From positions 1 through 39,556 of IMG/VR virus record IMGVR_UViG_3300031986_000021: a DNA stretch of 39,556 nucleotides; one strand, given 5' to 3'. Below the pieces are notes generated by a model, which ran no database searches, was not told the origin of the DNA, and saw only the letters and a program-made list of their open reading frames with translations. Below are positions 1 through 7,802 of this stretch, in pieces; within the stretch, counting starts at the first letter, position 1, and each line of letters starts with the position of its first letter. The stretch comes from a virus. Both the position numbers and the translations under genes were made by a program.

Positions 1-102
1 ATGCTGCTAATCGGCAAGCGCATTGGCCAGATCGCTAAGGCCCATCCATATGTCGGCCTCCACGCGAGGCTTTCCACCTCAAACGCGTCCCCTGCAGCGA
101 AT

Positions 103-1665
103 CTATTCAACGGCAAGGATTTGGATTTCGCCAATAGGGCTGTTAGCCTCTTGCTGGATCAACGATTGCCTTGACGTATTTGTCCGCACCGTTCCGGATA
201 TCTTGCACCCGGCTAAGCGCATTCGGGCTACAGCGTTGTTCGATGGCGGAGAGCCAATTAATGTAAGATCGTCGAATATCAGCTCGCTTTCGAATGCCAC
301 CACGGCCCGGGACCGACTCCCGCAGATTATCGTACCGGCAATCTGGATGCCGGTCGGCGCGACTTCACGTCCGGTAGTGCCCATGATTCCGGCCGCCTGC
401 ACGCAAATCCCGACCGGATTAGTGCTGTTAGAACGACTGAGATCCACCGAATCGAACTGAACTCGGATGTCCCTGCTTCCAGAGGAAATCTGCACCATGC
501 CGTTTTCCGCGCCTGGACTGCCGACGACACCGCGCTGTAAGTTGGTGTTTGACCCCGAAACCTTTACGCGAATGTCACGACTTGCGTCTTCGATATGAAC
601 AAGCTCATAGCCTATGCCCTCCCCCGCCACATCGATATCCCAGTCGTCGCAATTGGCCATTCCCACTGCCCATTGCCCGATTTCGCGCGCCACCAGATTG
701 CTTATCCGCCCGTGCGACGCTCCTCCAGCAGACAGCCGGAAAGGTTCGGCTGACTTGGAAGAAAAGATTGCAGCGTTGCTAAGAACCACCTGGCCGGATC
801 TATCCGTTCCGGCAACCCGTGTTCCTGCAGGAAACGCCTCGCAACGGACAGGCTGCCCCTTTTTCAGCGCTGTCGCCGCTATGATACCGCCGGCGGGATC
901 GGTAACCCTGTAAAGAATTGACGAGCCCTCCTTTGTTTCAACAAACAAGAGGCCAGGCGCGTTTATCTCTATTACCTCTGTGCAATCGACGCCTGTGCAA
1001 TCAATGAAGTTCAGGTACTGATAGCTTGCAGTGTCGGATGTCTGGCGGAAGAATCCGAAATCCAGTCCCCGAAAATGACATTGCTCCATACTGAAATGTT
1101 CAAGATCCACTCCGATCGGAATCACACCGTAGTGTCCTGATCGACCGCCTTGGCCGACAAAGGCGGTTTGCCGAATTGTCGTATCACGGGAATTGCCGGT
1201 GATAGCGACGCCAGCAGTCCAACCCGGTAGCGCAGACTCGCAACGAATTTCGAGGCCGTCGATCTGAATGCCATCGCCGGCGATCGCTAGTCCATAGAAT
1301 GCTGAGAGCTTTCTCCGCGAAATACCAAGAATTGAACGGCCCGACTCGCCAAGGATTTTCTGTCCATCAGTCAGCACCAGAGGTTGGGCGCCTCGAAAAG
1401 CGCCTTCGTCGTACATTTTGAAAACACCTGGCGGAACATACAAGGTCCCGGACGGTCCGATCGCAGAGAGCGCCCTTCGAAAGGCCTCAAAATTATCGGT
1501 AGTTCCGTCTCCAACGCCACCAAAGTCTGTCAGGCTCGGCGTTATCTGGCCCTCGGCGGCAACACTGGACGACACGGCAGCAGCGATGGTTGTTGCCGCT
1601 AGAACCTCTCGCCTAGAGAACTTTGTTGATTGTCTCAGGTTGAATGAGCCACTAGGATTTTTCAT
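103..1665 (-). CDS. Tat-exported right-handed beta-helix (pectate-lyase-like) protein, tailspike paralogue
   Basis: This 520-residue protein begins with a twin-arginine signal (SRREVLA near residues 17-23, then an Ala-rich hydrophobic stretch ending near SVAAEG). The body opens with a typical pectate-lyase-3 segment (DFGGVGDGTTDN, a row of short repeats afterwards) and should fold as a right-handed beta-helix that binds or cleaves polysaccharide in the periplasm or outside. Along almost its whole mature length it aligns by eye with the prophage tailspike at 16156-18432: FRGLDFGF against FRNLDFGW, QWAVGMANC against QWAIGVANC, RAVVAFES against RAVVAFDS. It lacks the tailspike's N-terminal virion-docking part and its C-terminal domain. 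The start is supported by a CAGGAG ribosome site. It lies outside attL, so it is a host gene or a relic of another element. Catalytic residues and substrate are not identifiable. Bases 1-102 downstream show no supportable gene. Confidence 0.8.
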   Translation of the reverse strand: MKNPSGSFNLRQSTKFSRREVLAATTIAAAVSSSVAAEGQITPSLTDFGGVGDGTTDNFEAFRRALSAIGPSGTLYVPPGVFKMYDEGAFRGAQPLVLTDGQKILGESGRSILGISRRKLSAFYGLAIAGDGIQIDGLEIRCESALPGWTAGVAITGNSRDTTIRQTAFVGQGGRSGHYGVIPIGVDLEHFSMEQCHFRGLDFGFFRQTSDTASYQYLNFIDCTGVDCTEVIEINAPGLLFVETKEGSSILYRVTDPAGGIIAATALKKGQPVRCEAFPAGTRVAGTDRSGQVVLSNAAIFSSKSAEPFRLSAGGASHGRISNLVAREIGQWAVGMANCDDWDIDVAGEGIGYELVHIEDASRDIRVKVSGSNTNLQRGVVGSPGAENGMVQISSGSRDIRVQFDSVDLSRSNSTNPVGICVQAAGIMGTTGREVAPTGIQIAGTIICGSRSRAVVAFESELIFDDLTLIGSPPSNNAVARMRLAGCKISGTVRTNTSRQSLIQQEANSPIGEIQILAVE

Positions 1666-1789
1666 CGATATAACGCTCCTGAAGCGGCATCCCGCACCGC
1701 TGCAATTACGTGCCGTTCATGTATGGTGAATGACTCGGGAACTCGGCGCGAGCGAATATCCTCCGCGCGGAACCGCAGACAAAGACATT

Positions 1790-1810
1790 TGGAGCGGGTA
1801 GCGGGAATCG
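1790..1810. other. attL: left copy of the 21-bp tRNA-derived repeat
   Basis: The 21 bases starting TGGAGCGGGTAGCGGG are identical to 39525-39545. Read on the minus strand they are the end of a tRNA gene (second half of the T-arm, 3' acceptor strand, discriminator T and CCA). Here the upstream T-stem half is not continued, so this is the displaced 3' fragment left by integration rather than a working tRNA. Confidence 0.85.
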
Positions 1811-2010
1811 GCTTTCAGCGTACCTTGATCGTCGGCCGCGCCTAAACCGCCGCTTGCTGGGCGGCGCGGCTACATTCGATTCCCACATTTAGCATCGAAC
1901 CGCATCACGCTGGTCTGCGCACCGGCACGCACTCGCTTTTTCGTTCGCACTCTCGTTTTTGGCACTTTCCCGTCAATGGCCTGACCAAAGGGGGGTGTGT
2001 AGGGAAGTGT

Positions 2011-2252
2011 CTTACATTTCTCACATTGGCGGTTTTCTGCGGGTTTCCAGTCTCACATTTTCCTTACATCGGTCTTATAATATTAGAGAGATTCAATCTT
2101 ACATCTCACATTATATTATTAAACAAAATCAATGACATAAGAGTCGGGCCTAGCAGATGTAAGACGGGATCAGAGTGCAACTCTGATATACAAAAACACG
2201 AATTTTCAATGCTTTGCCTAAGTCATCCGAGGGCATGTAAGGAATGTAAGAC
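2011..2252. repeat. Iteron-like cluster of CTTACAT / TCACATT motifs
   Basis: The heptamer CTTACAT occurs on the plus strand at 2011-2017, 2063-2069 and 2098-2104 and inverted (ATGTAAG) at 2157-2163, 2235-2241 and 2244-2250. TCACATT lies beside the plus copies at 2021-2027, 2053-2059 and 2106-2112, giving composite units such as CTTACATCTCACATT (2098-2112). The surroundings are much more AT-rich than the rest of the window. Six copies in about 240 bases are far beyond chance. A replication origin, a recombination directionality region or a regulator-binding array are all possible; position next to att is the only context. Confidence 0.6.
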
Positions 2253-2413
2253 GGTTCCGCACCCCTCCCCCTCCCCCGGCTGCAGCGCCTGCCCTTCCCC
2301 ATGCATCACGATTGAAAAATAAGGCGAAAGCGGAGCGTGGGGGCGAGCGCGGCGCGTGGGGGTCGGGGACAGGCTCCCTTGCCGATCTGTTCCGTTTCTG
2401 TTCTCACGATGGG

Positions 2414-2842
2414 ATGAAGGGACGAGTCGGCACCATTGAAGACATCGCTTGGCGCGGGCACAGGCTGCGCCTGTGGTGCTTCGGGTGCGGTCGCTCGCGA
2501 GATCTGGACGAGGGCAAGGTGCTTCAGCTGTTCGTCGATCGCGGCTGGCCCCTGGAGCTGGGCGCGGCGCGGCATCGCTTCCCATGTAGCCGCTGTCGGT
2601 CATCTATCGACGTGATGATATTGCCGGCGCGGCCGCTTCCGCCATCGGTGGCGCCGAAGGCGCGGGAGATAAGTTGGGCGGAGCAAGTTGCCGGTTTTTT
2701 CCACGCCAGCCGGGCGATATCCAAGGCGAAGCGGAAGATCGAAACACCGGCTATGGCGAAGGCCATCGCGTCGTTGGAAAAGAAGATGGGGCCGGGAAAT
2801 CATCCCGACCCCAAGCGAAAGCGTATCGAAGACTTAGACTAG
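2414..2842 (+). CDS. Hypothetical Cys-rich protein
   Basis: This protein of 142 residues has two CxxC pairs (WCFGCGR and FPCSRCRS) about 50 residues apart, which suggests a zinc-binding fold, followed by a basic C-terminal tail. The open frame extends upstream to a TTG at 2312, but the extra residues are low-complexity Gly/Arg with no ribosome site, so the ATG at 2414 is preferred. It ends 6 bases from the end of the convergent Dam methylase. In the circular phage genome it sits between att and cos, the region where P2-type phages carry non-essential genes. Function unknown; a DNA-binding role is only a guess. Confidence 0.6.
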   Translation: MKGRVGTIEDIAWRGHRLRLWCFGCGRSRDLDEGKVLQLFVDRGWPLELGAARHRFPCSRCRSSIDVMILPARPLPPSVAPKAREISWAEQVAGFFHASRAISKAKRKIETPAMAKAIASLEKKMGPGNHPDPKRKRIEDLD

Positions 2843-2848
2843 AGCCGA

Positions 2849-3664
2849 TCAGTTCGAAATGATCAGCTCGGGGAAGATCCGCCCCTTGTCGTTGCCCCCG
2901 ATCGAATATCGAACCCCAACCTCGGTTATGGCAAAAACGGCGAACAGCTCGCGGATCTCGGGCGTATCGTTGATAGAAAGGATGAAGCGACCTTTGATTG
3001 TCGCCAGCAGCGTCGCCATCTCGGCAAACTCGTTGCGGCCGAACATGCCGGGGCCATAGTCGCCCTCACTGCCGTGGTAGGGCGGGTCGAGGTAGAAAAG
3101 CGTCCCCTGCCGGTCCCATCGGCGGACGAACGTTGCCCAGGGCAATCGCTCGATCGTCACCGATGCCAGCCTGTCGTGGATCGCCTCGAGCATCGGCTGA
3201 AGCTTGGTGATGTCGAAGCGTGCGGCATTCCCGGGTGACACACCGAAATGGCGTCGTGCCACCGTCCCTCCGAAAGCTGTCCGCTGCATGTAAAGGAAGC
3301 GCGCCGCGCGCTGCATGTCGGTCAGCGTCGCTGGGTCAACATCGGCCAGCCTTTCGAACTCCGCCCTGCTGCTGATCTGAAACCGCATCATCTCAAGGAA
3401 CGCGACATAATGGACCTGCAGGATGCGAAAGAAATTGTGCACCTCCGCCGACCAGTCGTTGATGACTTCGGCCTTCGGCTTGACCTTCCTGCGGAAAAAC
3501 ACGCCTCCCATGCCGACGAATGCCTCCGCATAGGTGACATGCGGCGTTGCGGCGATCAGTTCGGTAAGCTGCCCTGCCAGGCGCTTCTTGCCTCCGATAT
3601 AGGGGGCCGCGGGCTTGGCGGGCGCGACCGCCGTCATGCCGTTCAGTGGACTCGACTCTCTCAT
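2849..3664 (-). CDS. Dam-type (D12 class) DNA adenine N6-methyltransferase
   Basis: The 271-residue protein carries the ordered motifs of the alpha/D12 methylase group: YIGGKKRLAG (motif X, residues 22-31), AFVGMGGVFF (motif I, SAM binding, about 48-57) and YLDPPYHG (motif IV, catalytic DPPY at 193-196). It should methylate adenine N6 in a short DNA site, often GATC in this family, though the specificity cannot be read from sequence. The start is set by AGGGAA upstream. No partner endonuclease is visible, so it is an orphan methylase, plausibly protecting phage DNA from host restriction or marking it for replication or packaging. It lies just beyond the candidate cos site, separated from portal gene Q. 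Confidence 0.92.
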   Translation of the reverse strand: MRESSPLNGMTAVAPAKPAAPYIGGKKRLAGQLTELIAATPHVTYAEAFVGMGGVFFRRKVKPKAEVINDWSAEVHNFFRILQVHYVAFLEMMRFQISSRAEFERLADVDPATLTDMQRAARFLYMQRTAFGGTVARRHFGVSPGNAARFDITKLQPMLEAIHDRLASVTIERLPWATFVRRWDRQGTLFYLDPPYHGSEGDYGPGMFGRNEFAEMATLLATIKGRFILSINDTPEIRELFAVFAITEVGVRYSIGGNDKGRIFPELIISN

Positions 3665-3782
3665 CTTTGTTCCCTACTTGTTCCCGCGCCGAGTCGGCAG
3701 GCGGGATGATCCGGCACCCTGTTTCCATGGGCAGGGATCGTTGGACGTGGCGGCCGCTGCCGTCGGTTGGGGGCGCGTAGGA

Positions 3783-3805
3783 CCGCCCCTTCCCCCGCCG
3801 TCGCC
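3783..3805 (-). other. Candidate cos (packaging) site
   Basis: On the minus strand this reads GGCGACGGCGGGG followed by GAAGGGGCGG, close to the cohesive-end sequence of P2 and 186 as I recall it (GGCGAGGCGGGGAAAGC in P2). It lies immediately downstream of the portal gene, exactly where P2 places cos relative to Q. A 7-bp inverted repeat (CCCGCCG/CGGCGGG) overlaps it and could alternatively be part of a terminator, but no T-run follows. The exact nicking positions are not determinable. Confidence 0.5.
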
Positions 3806-3819
3806 GGCGGGCGATCTGA

Positions 3820-4845
3820 TCAGGCGGCGGCCCCGCCATTCCCCTTCGGCTCATAGGCGCGGAACGCGAACGCTGGGACGCCCAGGCGGTCGTTCATCCG
3901 CAGGAATCGGCTGATGATCGGGGCGATCTCGTTGGGGAAGAATACGTCCATCGCGCGGCCGACGTCTCCGAAGCCGCCGTTGTTCTGCGGCACGATGCCG
4001 AGCAGCTGCGGCGGCACGCGGTGCGCGGCCAGCATGTCGTCGCGCGTCATGGTCTTAATGTTCGAAAATTCGTCCTTCGCGGCCACTTCGGACAGCGGGA
4101 TGACCTGCACCCCGTCCTTCTTGCCATTGGGGATGTTCAGAAACACGTTTTTAAAGTTGCCGCGCCCTTTGGCGTTCTTCAGCTGATCCTTGACGTTGTC
4201 CTTCGTCTCCTGGTCGGCCAGCGCCTCCGACAGATAGAAGATGAAGCCCGCATGCGCGCCGTTGAGGTAATATCGACGGCGGAACAGCGTCGCATTTTCG
4301 TTGAGCAGGCCCGATTGCAGCGCCGCCAGCCATTCCGGCACGCCATAGATCTCCTGAAGCACGTCGGGCTGCTGCAGCTGGTGCAGCTTGCCGTCGCGGA
4401 ACTGATGCTCAACGCCGATCGGGCCTTGCACGAAAAAGGCGGTCCCCGGCTGCACCCCCATACGCGTCCAGGCAGCCAGGCTATGCCGGAACGACATCGC
4501 CCGCCCGCCCAGATTGTCGATCTGCTCAAGGTAGCCATTGCCCATCTGCAGGAAGTCGAGCGCGAACCGCTCGAAATTGTCGCTGTCCAGCCAGCGAGTC
4601 GGCGTGAAATGCTCGACCAGCAAATTGACCTTGAGGCCGATCGCGCTGCGATGGTGCGACGACATGTTGAACGACTTGCCCAGGCTGACCATCGGCAGCG
4701 GCGTCTCGTACCACCGGCTGTTGTGCCAGATCTCGAAATAGGTCCACAGGTCGCGCGCGCCGATGACGCTGTCGGGCTCGCCAAAGGTAAAAACCATCGG
4801 CCCGGCGCCCGCGGTCGTTGCGTCGATCGTCGTCAATTCGTTCAT
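3820..4845 (-). CDS. Q: Portal protein, P2 gpQ family
   Basis: At 341 residues it is almost the length of P2 gpQ (about 344) and matches the PBSX/P2 portal family, with the characteristic SSHHRSAIGLKVN, DFLQMGNGYLE, HQLQQPDVLQEIYG and PPQLLGIVPQNNGGFGD segments. Twelve copies should form the ring at the capsid vertex through which DNA is packaged and ejected. It is transcribed leftward with the terminase gene directly upstream (17 bases apart), as in P2, and AAGGATC provides a ribosome site. The late motif at 6771-6796 probably drives both genes. Its end abuts the candidate cos site. Confidence 0.95.
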   Translation of the reverse strand: MNELTTIDATTAGAGPMVFTFGEPDSVIGARDLWTYFEIWHNSRWYETPLPMVSLGKSFNMSSHHRSAIGLKVNLLVEHFTPTRWLDSDNFERFALDFLQMGNGYLEQIDNLGGRAMSFRHSLAAWTRMGVQPGTAFFVQGPIGVEHQFRDGKLHQLQQPDVLQEIYGVPEWLAALQSGLLNENATLFRRRYYLNGAHAGFIFYLSEALADQETKDNVKDQLKNAKGRGNFKNVFLNIPNGKKDGVQVIPLSEVAAKDEFSNIKTMTRDDMLAAHRVPPQLLGIVPQNNGGFGDVGRAMDVFFPNEIAPIISRFLRMNDRLGVPAFAFRAYEPKGNGGAAA

Positions 4846-4862
4846 GGCAGGATCCTTTGCCG

Positions 4863-6725
4863 TCAGTCGAAGAAGAAGGCCTCACCCTGTCCAGCGGCGG
4901 GTTCGCTGCCATCGAGGGGCTCGACCAAGAGGGAGTGGAGAATTGAGAAGGCGATGTCGGCGTGGCCGATCTCGCCATTGCGGGCGGCGACATAGGTCAC
5001 CTGTTTTCCCGATTTCGTAATCGCGGGGCGGATCGCCATGAAGGCGGCCATGACGTCGGTCCAGCCGGCGTCGATCTCGATGCGGCCGTTGCGGAAGAGG
5101 TTCTGGCCCTTCATGACCATCTGCGCTTTGGTAAGCACCGAATATTCGATCTTCCGCGCAGTCGGGAACCACTTGCGAACGATTTCCCACACGGCCAGGC
5201 CATGGCCCGTCGTGTCGATTGCGATATCGACGACATTGTAGCGTTCGGCGACATCCTTGATGAGCTGTGCCTGACCCTCATAATCCAGGCCGTTGGCGCG
5301 GTTCTTCTCGAGCACGCGGAACTTACCGCCCGCCTTCTCGGGGAGGGCTGTGACCGACAGGGCGGCATCGTCGCGCCCCTGCTTGTTCGGATCATAGCCA
5401 ATGGAAACCGGCTTCTCACCAAATGGCCGACGCCCAGCGATGCCGATCTCCGCGGGTTTGAAGTCTTTCCATGTGTAAAAGCTGTCCACCCGGGCAGACG
5501 CGATCATCGACCAGGGAAAGCTGCTCGCCGTGTCGTCGATGAATTCGCACTCATACAGGTTCGCGAACTCGTCTTCGCTCGCCTCCTGTCGCAGCTCGTC
5601 AATATCGAACAAGAAATCCATGCCGCCCGCGACGGCGTCGTGGAGCGTGACGATATGGCACCAGCTGCCATCCGGCATCATCGCGCCGCTTTTCAGGTTT
5701 CGCTTTGAAACGTCGAACGAACGCTGCTTTGCCTTGGGCTTGCCGCGGTTCCACTCTTCCCCCGACCAAAAGGCATAGGCCTCGTGCGTGATCGTGCTGG
5801 GCGTCGAGAAATAGGTGCGCTTGTAAATCTTGTGCGTCGCCATGGCGCTGGCGACCTTCTTCAGCTCCGAAAACCCGTGGACCCAGAAGAATTCATCGAA
5901 ATATAGGTCGCCATGCTCGCTCTGCGCCGTGCTGGCATTGGTCGAAAAGAAGTACAGGCCAATCGGCTCGCTGCCATCGCCCATGTCGAGCATGATCGGG
6001 TCGCCCTTAAGGTCGACGCCGGTGACCTTTTTGACCCACGCGACGATGTAGCGACGGAAGACCAGCACCTGTCGCTTCGATGCGGACAGGAAAATTTGAT
6101 TGCGCCCCTCACCGGCAAGGAAGGACTCGCGAATCTTCATCATCGCTTCGCGGGCGAAATACCAGGTAGCGCCAACCTGGCGCGATTTGAGGTTCTTGCG
6201 GGTGCGTTCGTGCCGTTTGCCCCACCAAATTTTCTGGTGAGCGACGTTGTTTTTGTGAAAATCCTCCTCGAGCGCATCCCACTGTTCTTCGGTCAGGAAA
6301 TTCTTGCGCTTTTCGGCGCGCTTCGCCTTGGCGGGGCCGTCGTTGCGGCGGTTGATATTGGGGTTCAGGTCGGCTTCGGTGCCCTCTTCGGTCCCATATT
6401 TGCGGATCCGCGCCATGCGCTCGAGCTGGCGGCCCATGAAGTCGATGCGCTTCATGTCGCCTTCGGTCAGCTTTTCGCCCTTGTCGAGCATCGCGGCCAT
6501 GCGAACTTCGATGCGATCCTCGATAATTTTGACGGTGTGCGCGGTCCCCCACTCGCCGCGGCGCTTCCAACTGCGCACCGTGGGATGCGGAACGTCCAGC
6601 TCGGCTGCGATCTGCTTCAGCGTCCACCCGCGCCAGTACAGCGAACGCGCCTCGCGTTCCGGATCCCGGTCGATTTCGACGGGACCGGGGATCTTTCCGG
6701 GGATGGGGGCATCGGCAACGGGCAT
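4863..6725 (-). CDS. P: Terminase large (ATPase) subunit, P2 gpP family
   Basis: With the start chosen here the protein has 620 residues (P2 gpP about 590). An N-terminal helix-turn-helix (LKQIAAELDVPHPTVRSW, about 36-53) is followed by an ATPase with a Walker-A-like SRQVGAT (about 181-187) and Walker B DLYFDEFFW (acidic pair about 277-278). The C-terminal half carries nuclease-type acidic motifs (GYDPNKQGRDDAALS, DIAIDTTG). It translocates DNA into the prohead with gpM. The frame remains open to a TTG at 6794, but that would start inside the late-promoter motif; the ATG at 6725 lies 45 bases past that motif, the same spacing as genes J and V. No Shine-Dalgarno is visible, consistent with a leaderless mRNA. 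Confidence 0.94.
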   Translation of the reverse strand: MPVADAPIPGKIPGPVEIDRDPEREARSLYWRGWTLKQIAAELDVPHPTVRSWKRRGEWGTAHTVKIIEDRIEVRMAAMLDKGEKLTEGDMKRIDFMGRQLERMARIRKYGTEEGTEADLNPNINRRNDGPAKAKRAEKRKNFLTEEQWDALEEDFHKNNVAHQKIWWGKRHERTRKNLKSRQVGATWYFAREAMMKIRESFLAGEGRNQIFLSASKRQVLVFRRYIVAWVKKVTGVDLKGDPIMLDMGDGSEPIGLYFFSTNASTAQSEHGDLYFDEFFWVHGFSELKKVASAMATHKIYKRTYFSTPSTITHEAYAFWSGEEWNRGKPKAKQRSFDVSKRNLKSGAMMPDGSWCHIVTLHDAVAGGMDFLFDIDELRQEASEDEFANLYECEFIDDTASSFPWSMIASARVDSFYTWKDFKPAEIGIAGRRPFGEKPVSIGYDPNKQGRDDAALSVTALPEKAGGKFRVLEKNRANGLDYEGQAQLIKDVAERYNVVDIAIDTTGHGLAVWEIVRKWFPTARKIEYSVLTKAQMVMKGQNLFRNGRIEIDAGWTDVMAAFMAIRPAITKSGKQVTYVAARNGEIGHADIAFSILHSLLVEPLDGSEPAAGQGEAFFFD

Positions 6726-6770
6726 GGCGTGCAGCCATGCCCGCTTATCGTCCGCCCGCGCGCCTGCCCG

Positions 6771-6796
6771 CCCCTGTAAGGCGCGGCGATACAAGG
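6771..6796 (-). promoter_or_regulatory. Late-promoter activator box (copy 1) before terminase gene P
   Basis: Read leftward, the motif is CCTTGTA-N11-TACAGGGG, a near-palindrome also found at 13221-13246 and 19237-19262. It ends 45 bases before the ATG of gene P. P2 late promoters have a TGT...ACA dyad centred near -55 that is bound by the zinc-finger activator Ogr, and an Ogr-like gene lies at 29616. Its near-symmetry means it could also serve the rightward O-to-S operon, for which no other copy is seen. Confidence 0.75.
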
Positions 6797-6809
6797 CAAG
6801 CGCGTTGCA

Positions 6810-6843
6810 TGATGACGTGTTTTTGAGCCCTTAGGCGTCATCA
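6810..6843. repeat. Perfect 8-bp inverted repeat upstream of gene O
   Basis: TGATGACG at 6810-6817 pairs with CGTCATCA at 6836-6843 across an 18-base spacer. It lies between the divergent P and O genes, around where a rightward start site 55 bases from the box centre would fall. It could be an operator or an RNA hairpin in the O leader; no T-run follows, so a terminator is unlikely. Confidence 0.4.
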
Positions 6844-6907
6844 CCGAACGCCGGAACCGCTCACCGTCGTCCAGCTCGAACCTGATCACGCCGATGGAGC
6901 AGTCCCG

Positions 6908-7753
6908 ATGAATTTCAAGCGCACCAAGCCGTTTCTGCTCGCCACCGCCGGTTCGACCGTCGATGGCCGCACCATCGACGAAAACATGATCCGGGAAATG
7001 GCGAAAAGCTATGACCCCAAAACCTATGGCGCGCGGCTGAACATCGAACATATTCGCGGGATTTCGGGCGAAAAGCCGTTCCGTGCCTATGGCGACGTCG
7101 CCGAGCTGTCGGTCGGCGAAGTCGATGTCAATTTCAACGGCAAGACCGAAAAGCGGGTCGCGCTCTACGGTTCCTTCGACGTGACCGAGGACGCCCAGGC
7201 ACTCAATTCCGCCCAGCAAAAGGTCTTTCCGTCAATCGAGATTGAACCCAACTTCGGCGGCAAGGGCTTTGCCTATCTGATGGGTTGCGCGCTGACCGAC
7301 AGCCCGGCATCGATCGCCACCGAACGCCTGGCGTTCAATGTCACCCGACCCGGCGCACTGACCTTCAGCCGCGACGAAGGCGCCGTACTGGAATTCGCCG
7401 ACGGCAAGGGCGACGTCACCCCCGAAGGCGGCAGCTTCCTTAAGGCGCTGACCGGCATCCTCGAAAAATTCGCCGGCAAGCCGGTCGAAACCCCGGCGAA
7501 CCCGGTTGTCCAGCCGCCGGTCACCACCCCCGGCACGATCGACATGGCGGCGCTGACCGGCCTGTTCGGCGAATTCGGCAAGACGATCGAGGGTGCGATG
7601 CAGGCGCATGCAGCGGCCGTCACCGCCGAAATCGACCGGGTCGACCTGAAGGTGACCAGCCTTGCCAAGGAGTTCGAAGGCACGCCCGCGCCGGATCAGC
7701 AGCGCCGCCCGCTGGCCAACGGCAACGCCAATTTCACGAAAACGGCCTTCTGA
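6908..7753 (+). CDS. O: Capsid scaffolding protein and prohead protease, P2 gpO family
   Basis: This 281-residue protein matches P2 gpO (about 284) in length and layout. The N-terminal half is the serine protease: Asp19 (TVDGR), His48 (NIEHIRG) and Ser109 (VFPSIEIEPNF) correspond to the Asp19-His48-Ser107 triad described for P2. The C-terminal half, with a Pro-rich linker followed by helical stretches (MAALTGLFGEFGKTIEG and beyond), is the scaffold that guides assembly of the capsid protein and is removed on maturation. It is the first gene of the rightward head operon; GGAG eight bases before the ATG supports the start. Confidence 0.95.
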   Translation: MNFKRTKPFLLATAGSTVDGRTIDENMIREMAKSYDPKTYGARLNIEHIRGISGEKPFRAYGDVAELSVGEVDVNFNGKTEKRVALYGSFDVTEDAQALNSAQQKVFPSIEIEPNFGGKGFAYLMGCALTDSPASIATERLAFNVTRPGALTFSRDEGAVLEFADGKGDVTPEGGSFLKALTGILEKFAGKPVETPANPVVQPPVTTPGTIDMAALTGLFGEFGKTIEGAMQAHAAAVTAEIDRVDLKVTSLAKEFEGTPAPDQQRRPLANGNANFTKTAF

Positions 7754-7802
7754 CCGCCACGCCACACCCGCGCCCTTTATCTGACGCCAAGGAAGCACTC
7801 CG

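Larger units (their letters stand above)
1666..2413. other. Non-coding interval containing attL and an AT-rich repeat region
   Basis: There is no convincing gene between the start of the exported beta-helix protein and the first prophage gene. The stretch holds a presumed promoter for the 103-1665 gene, the attL repeat, about 200 bases of GC-rich filler, then a markedly AT-rich section (about 2010-2220) with repeated CTTACAT/ATGTAAG heptamers. Short open frames here, for example at 2026-2322, lack coding character and ribosome sites. Confidence 0.7.

Noticed and set aside
23-460. 145-residue plus-strand frame at the left edge
   Set aside because: It lies antisense to the exported beta-helix gene, whose signal peptide, ribosome site and homology are convincing.
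103-1665. Exported beta-helix gene as part of this prophage
   Set aside because: It lies outside the 21-bp repeat and carries a Tat signal instead of a virion-docking domain; a larger or nested element cannot be fully excluded.
1990-2260. CRISPR array
   Set aside because: The repeats are only 7-15 bases, irregularly spaced and in both orientations, and no cas genes are present.
2312-2413. N-terminal extension (TTG start) of the Cys-rich protein
   Set aside because: The added residues are low-complexity and no ribosome site precedes the TTG; the ATG at 2414 is more plausible.
3793-3811. Intrinsic terminator after the portal gene
   Set aside because: The CCCGCCG/CGGCGGG stem has no T-run in either direction; overlap with a cos-like sequence explains the conservation better.
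4021-4995. 324-residue plus-strand frame opposite the portal and terminase genes
   Set aside because: It is antisense to well-supported P2 homologues and lacks recognisable structure.
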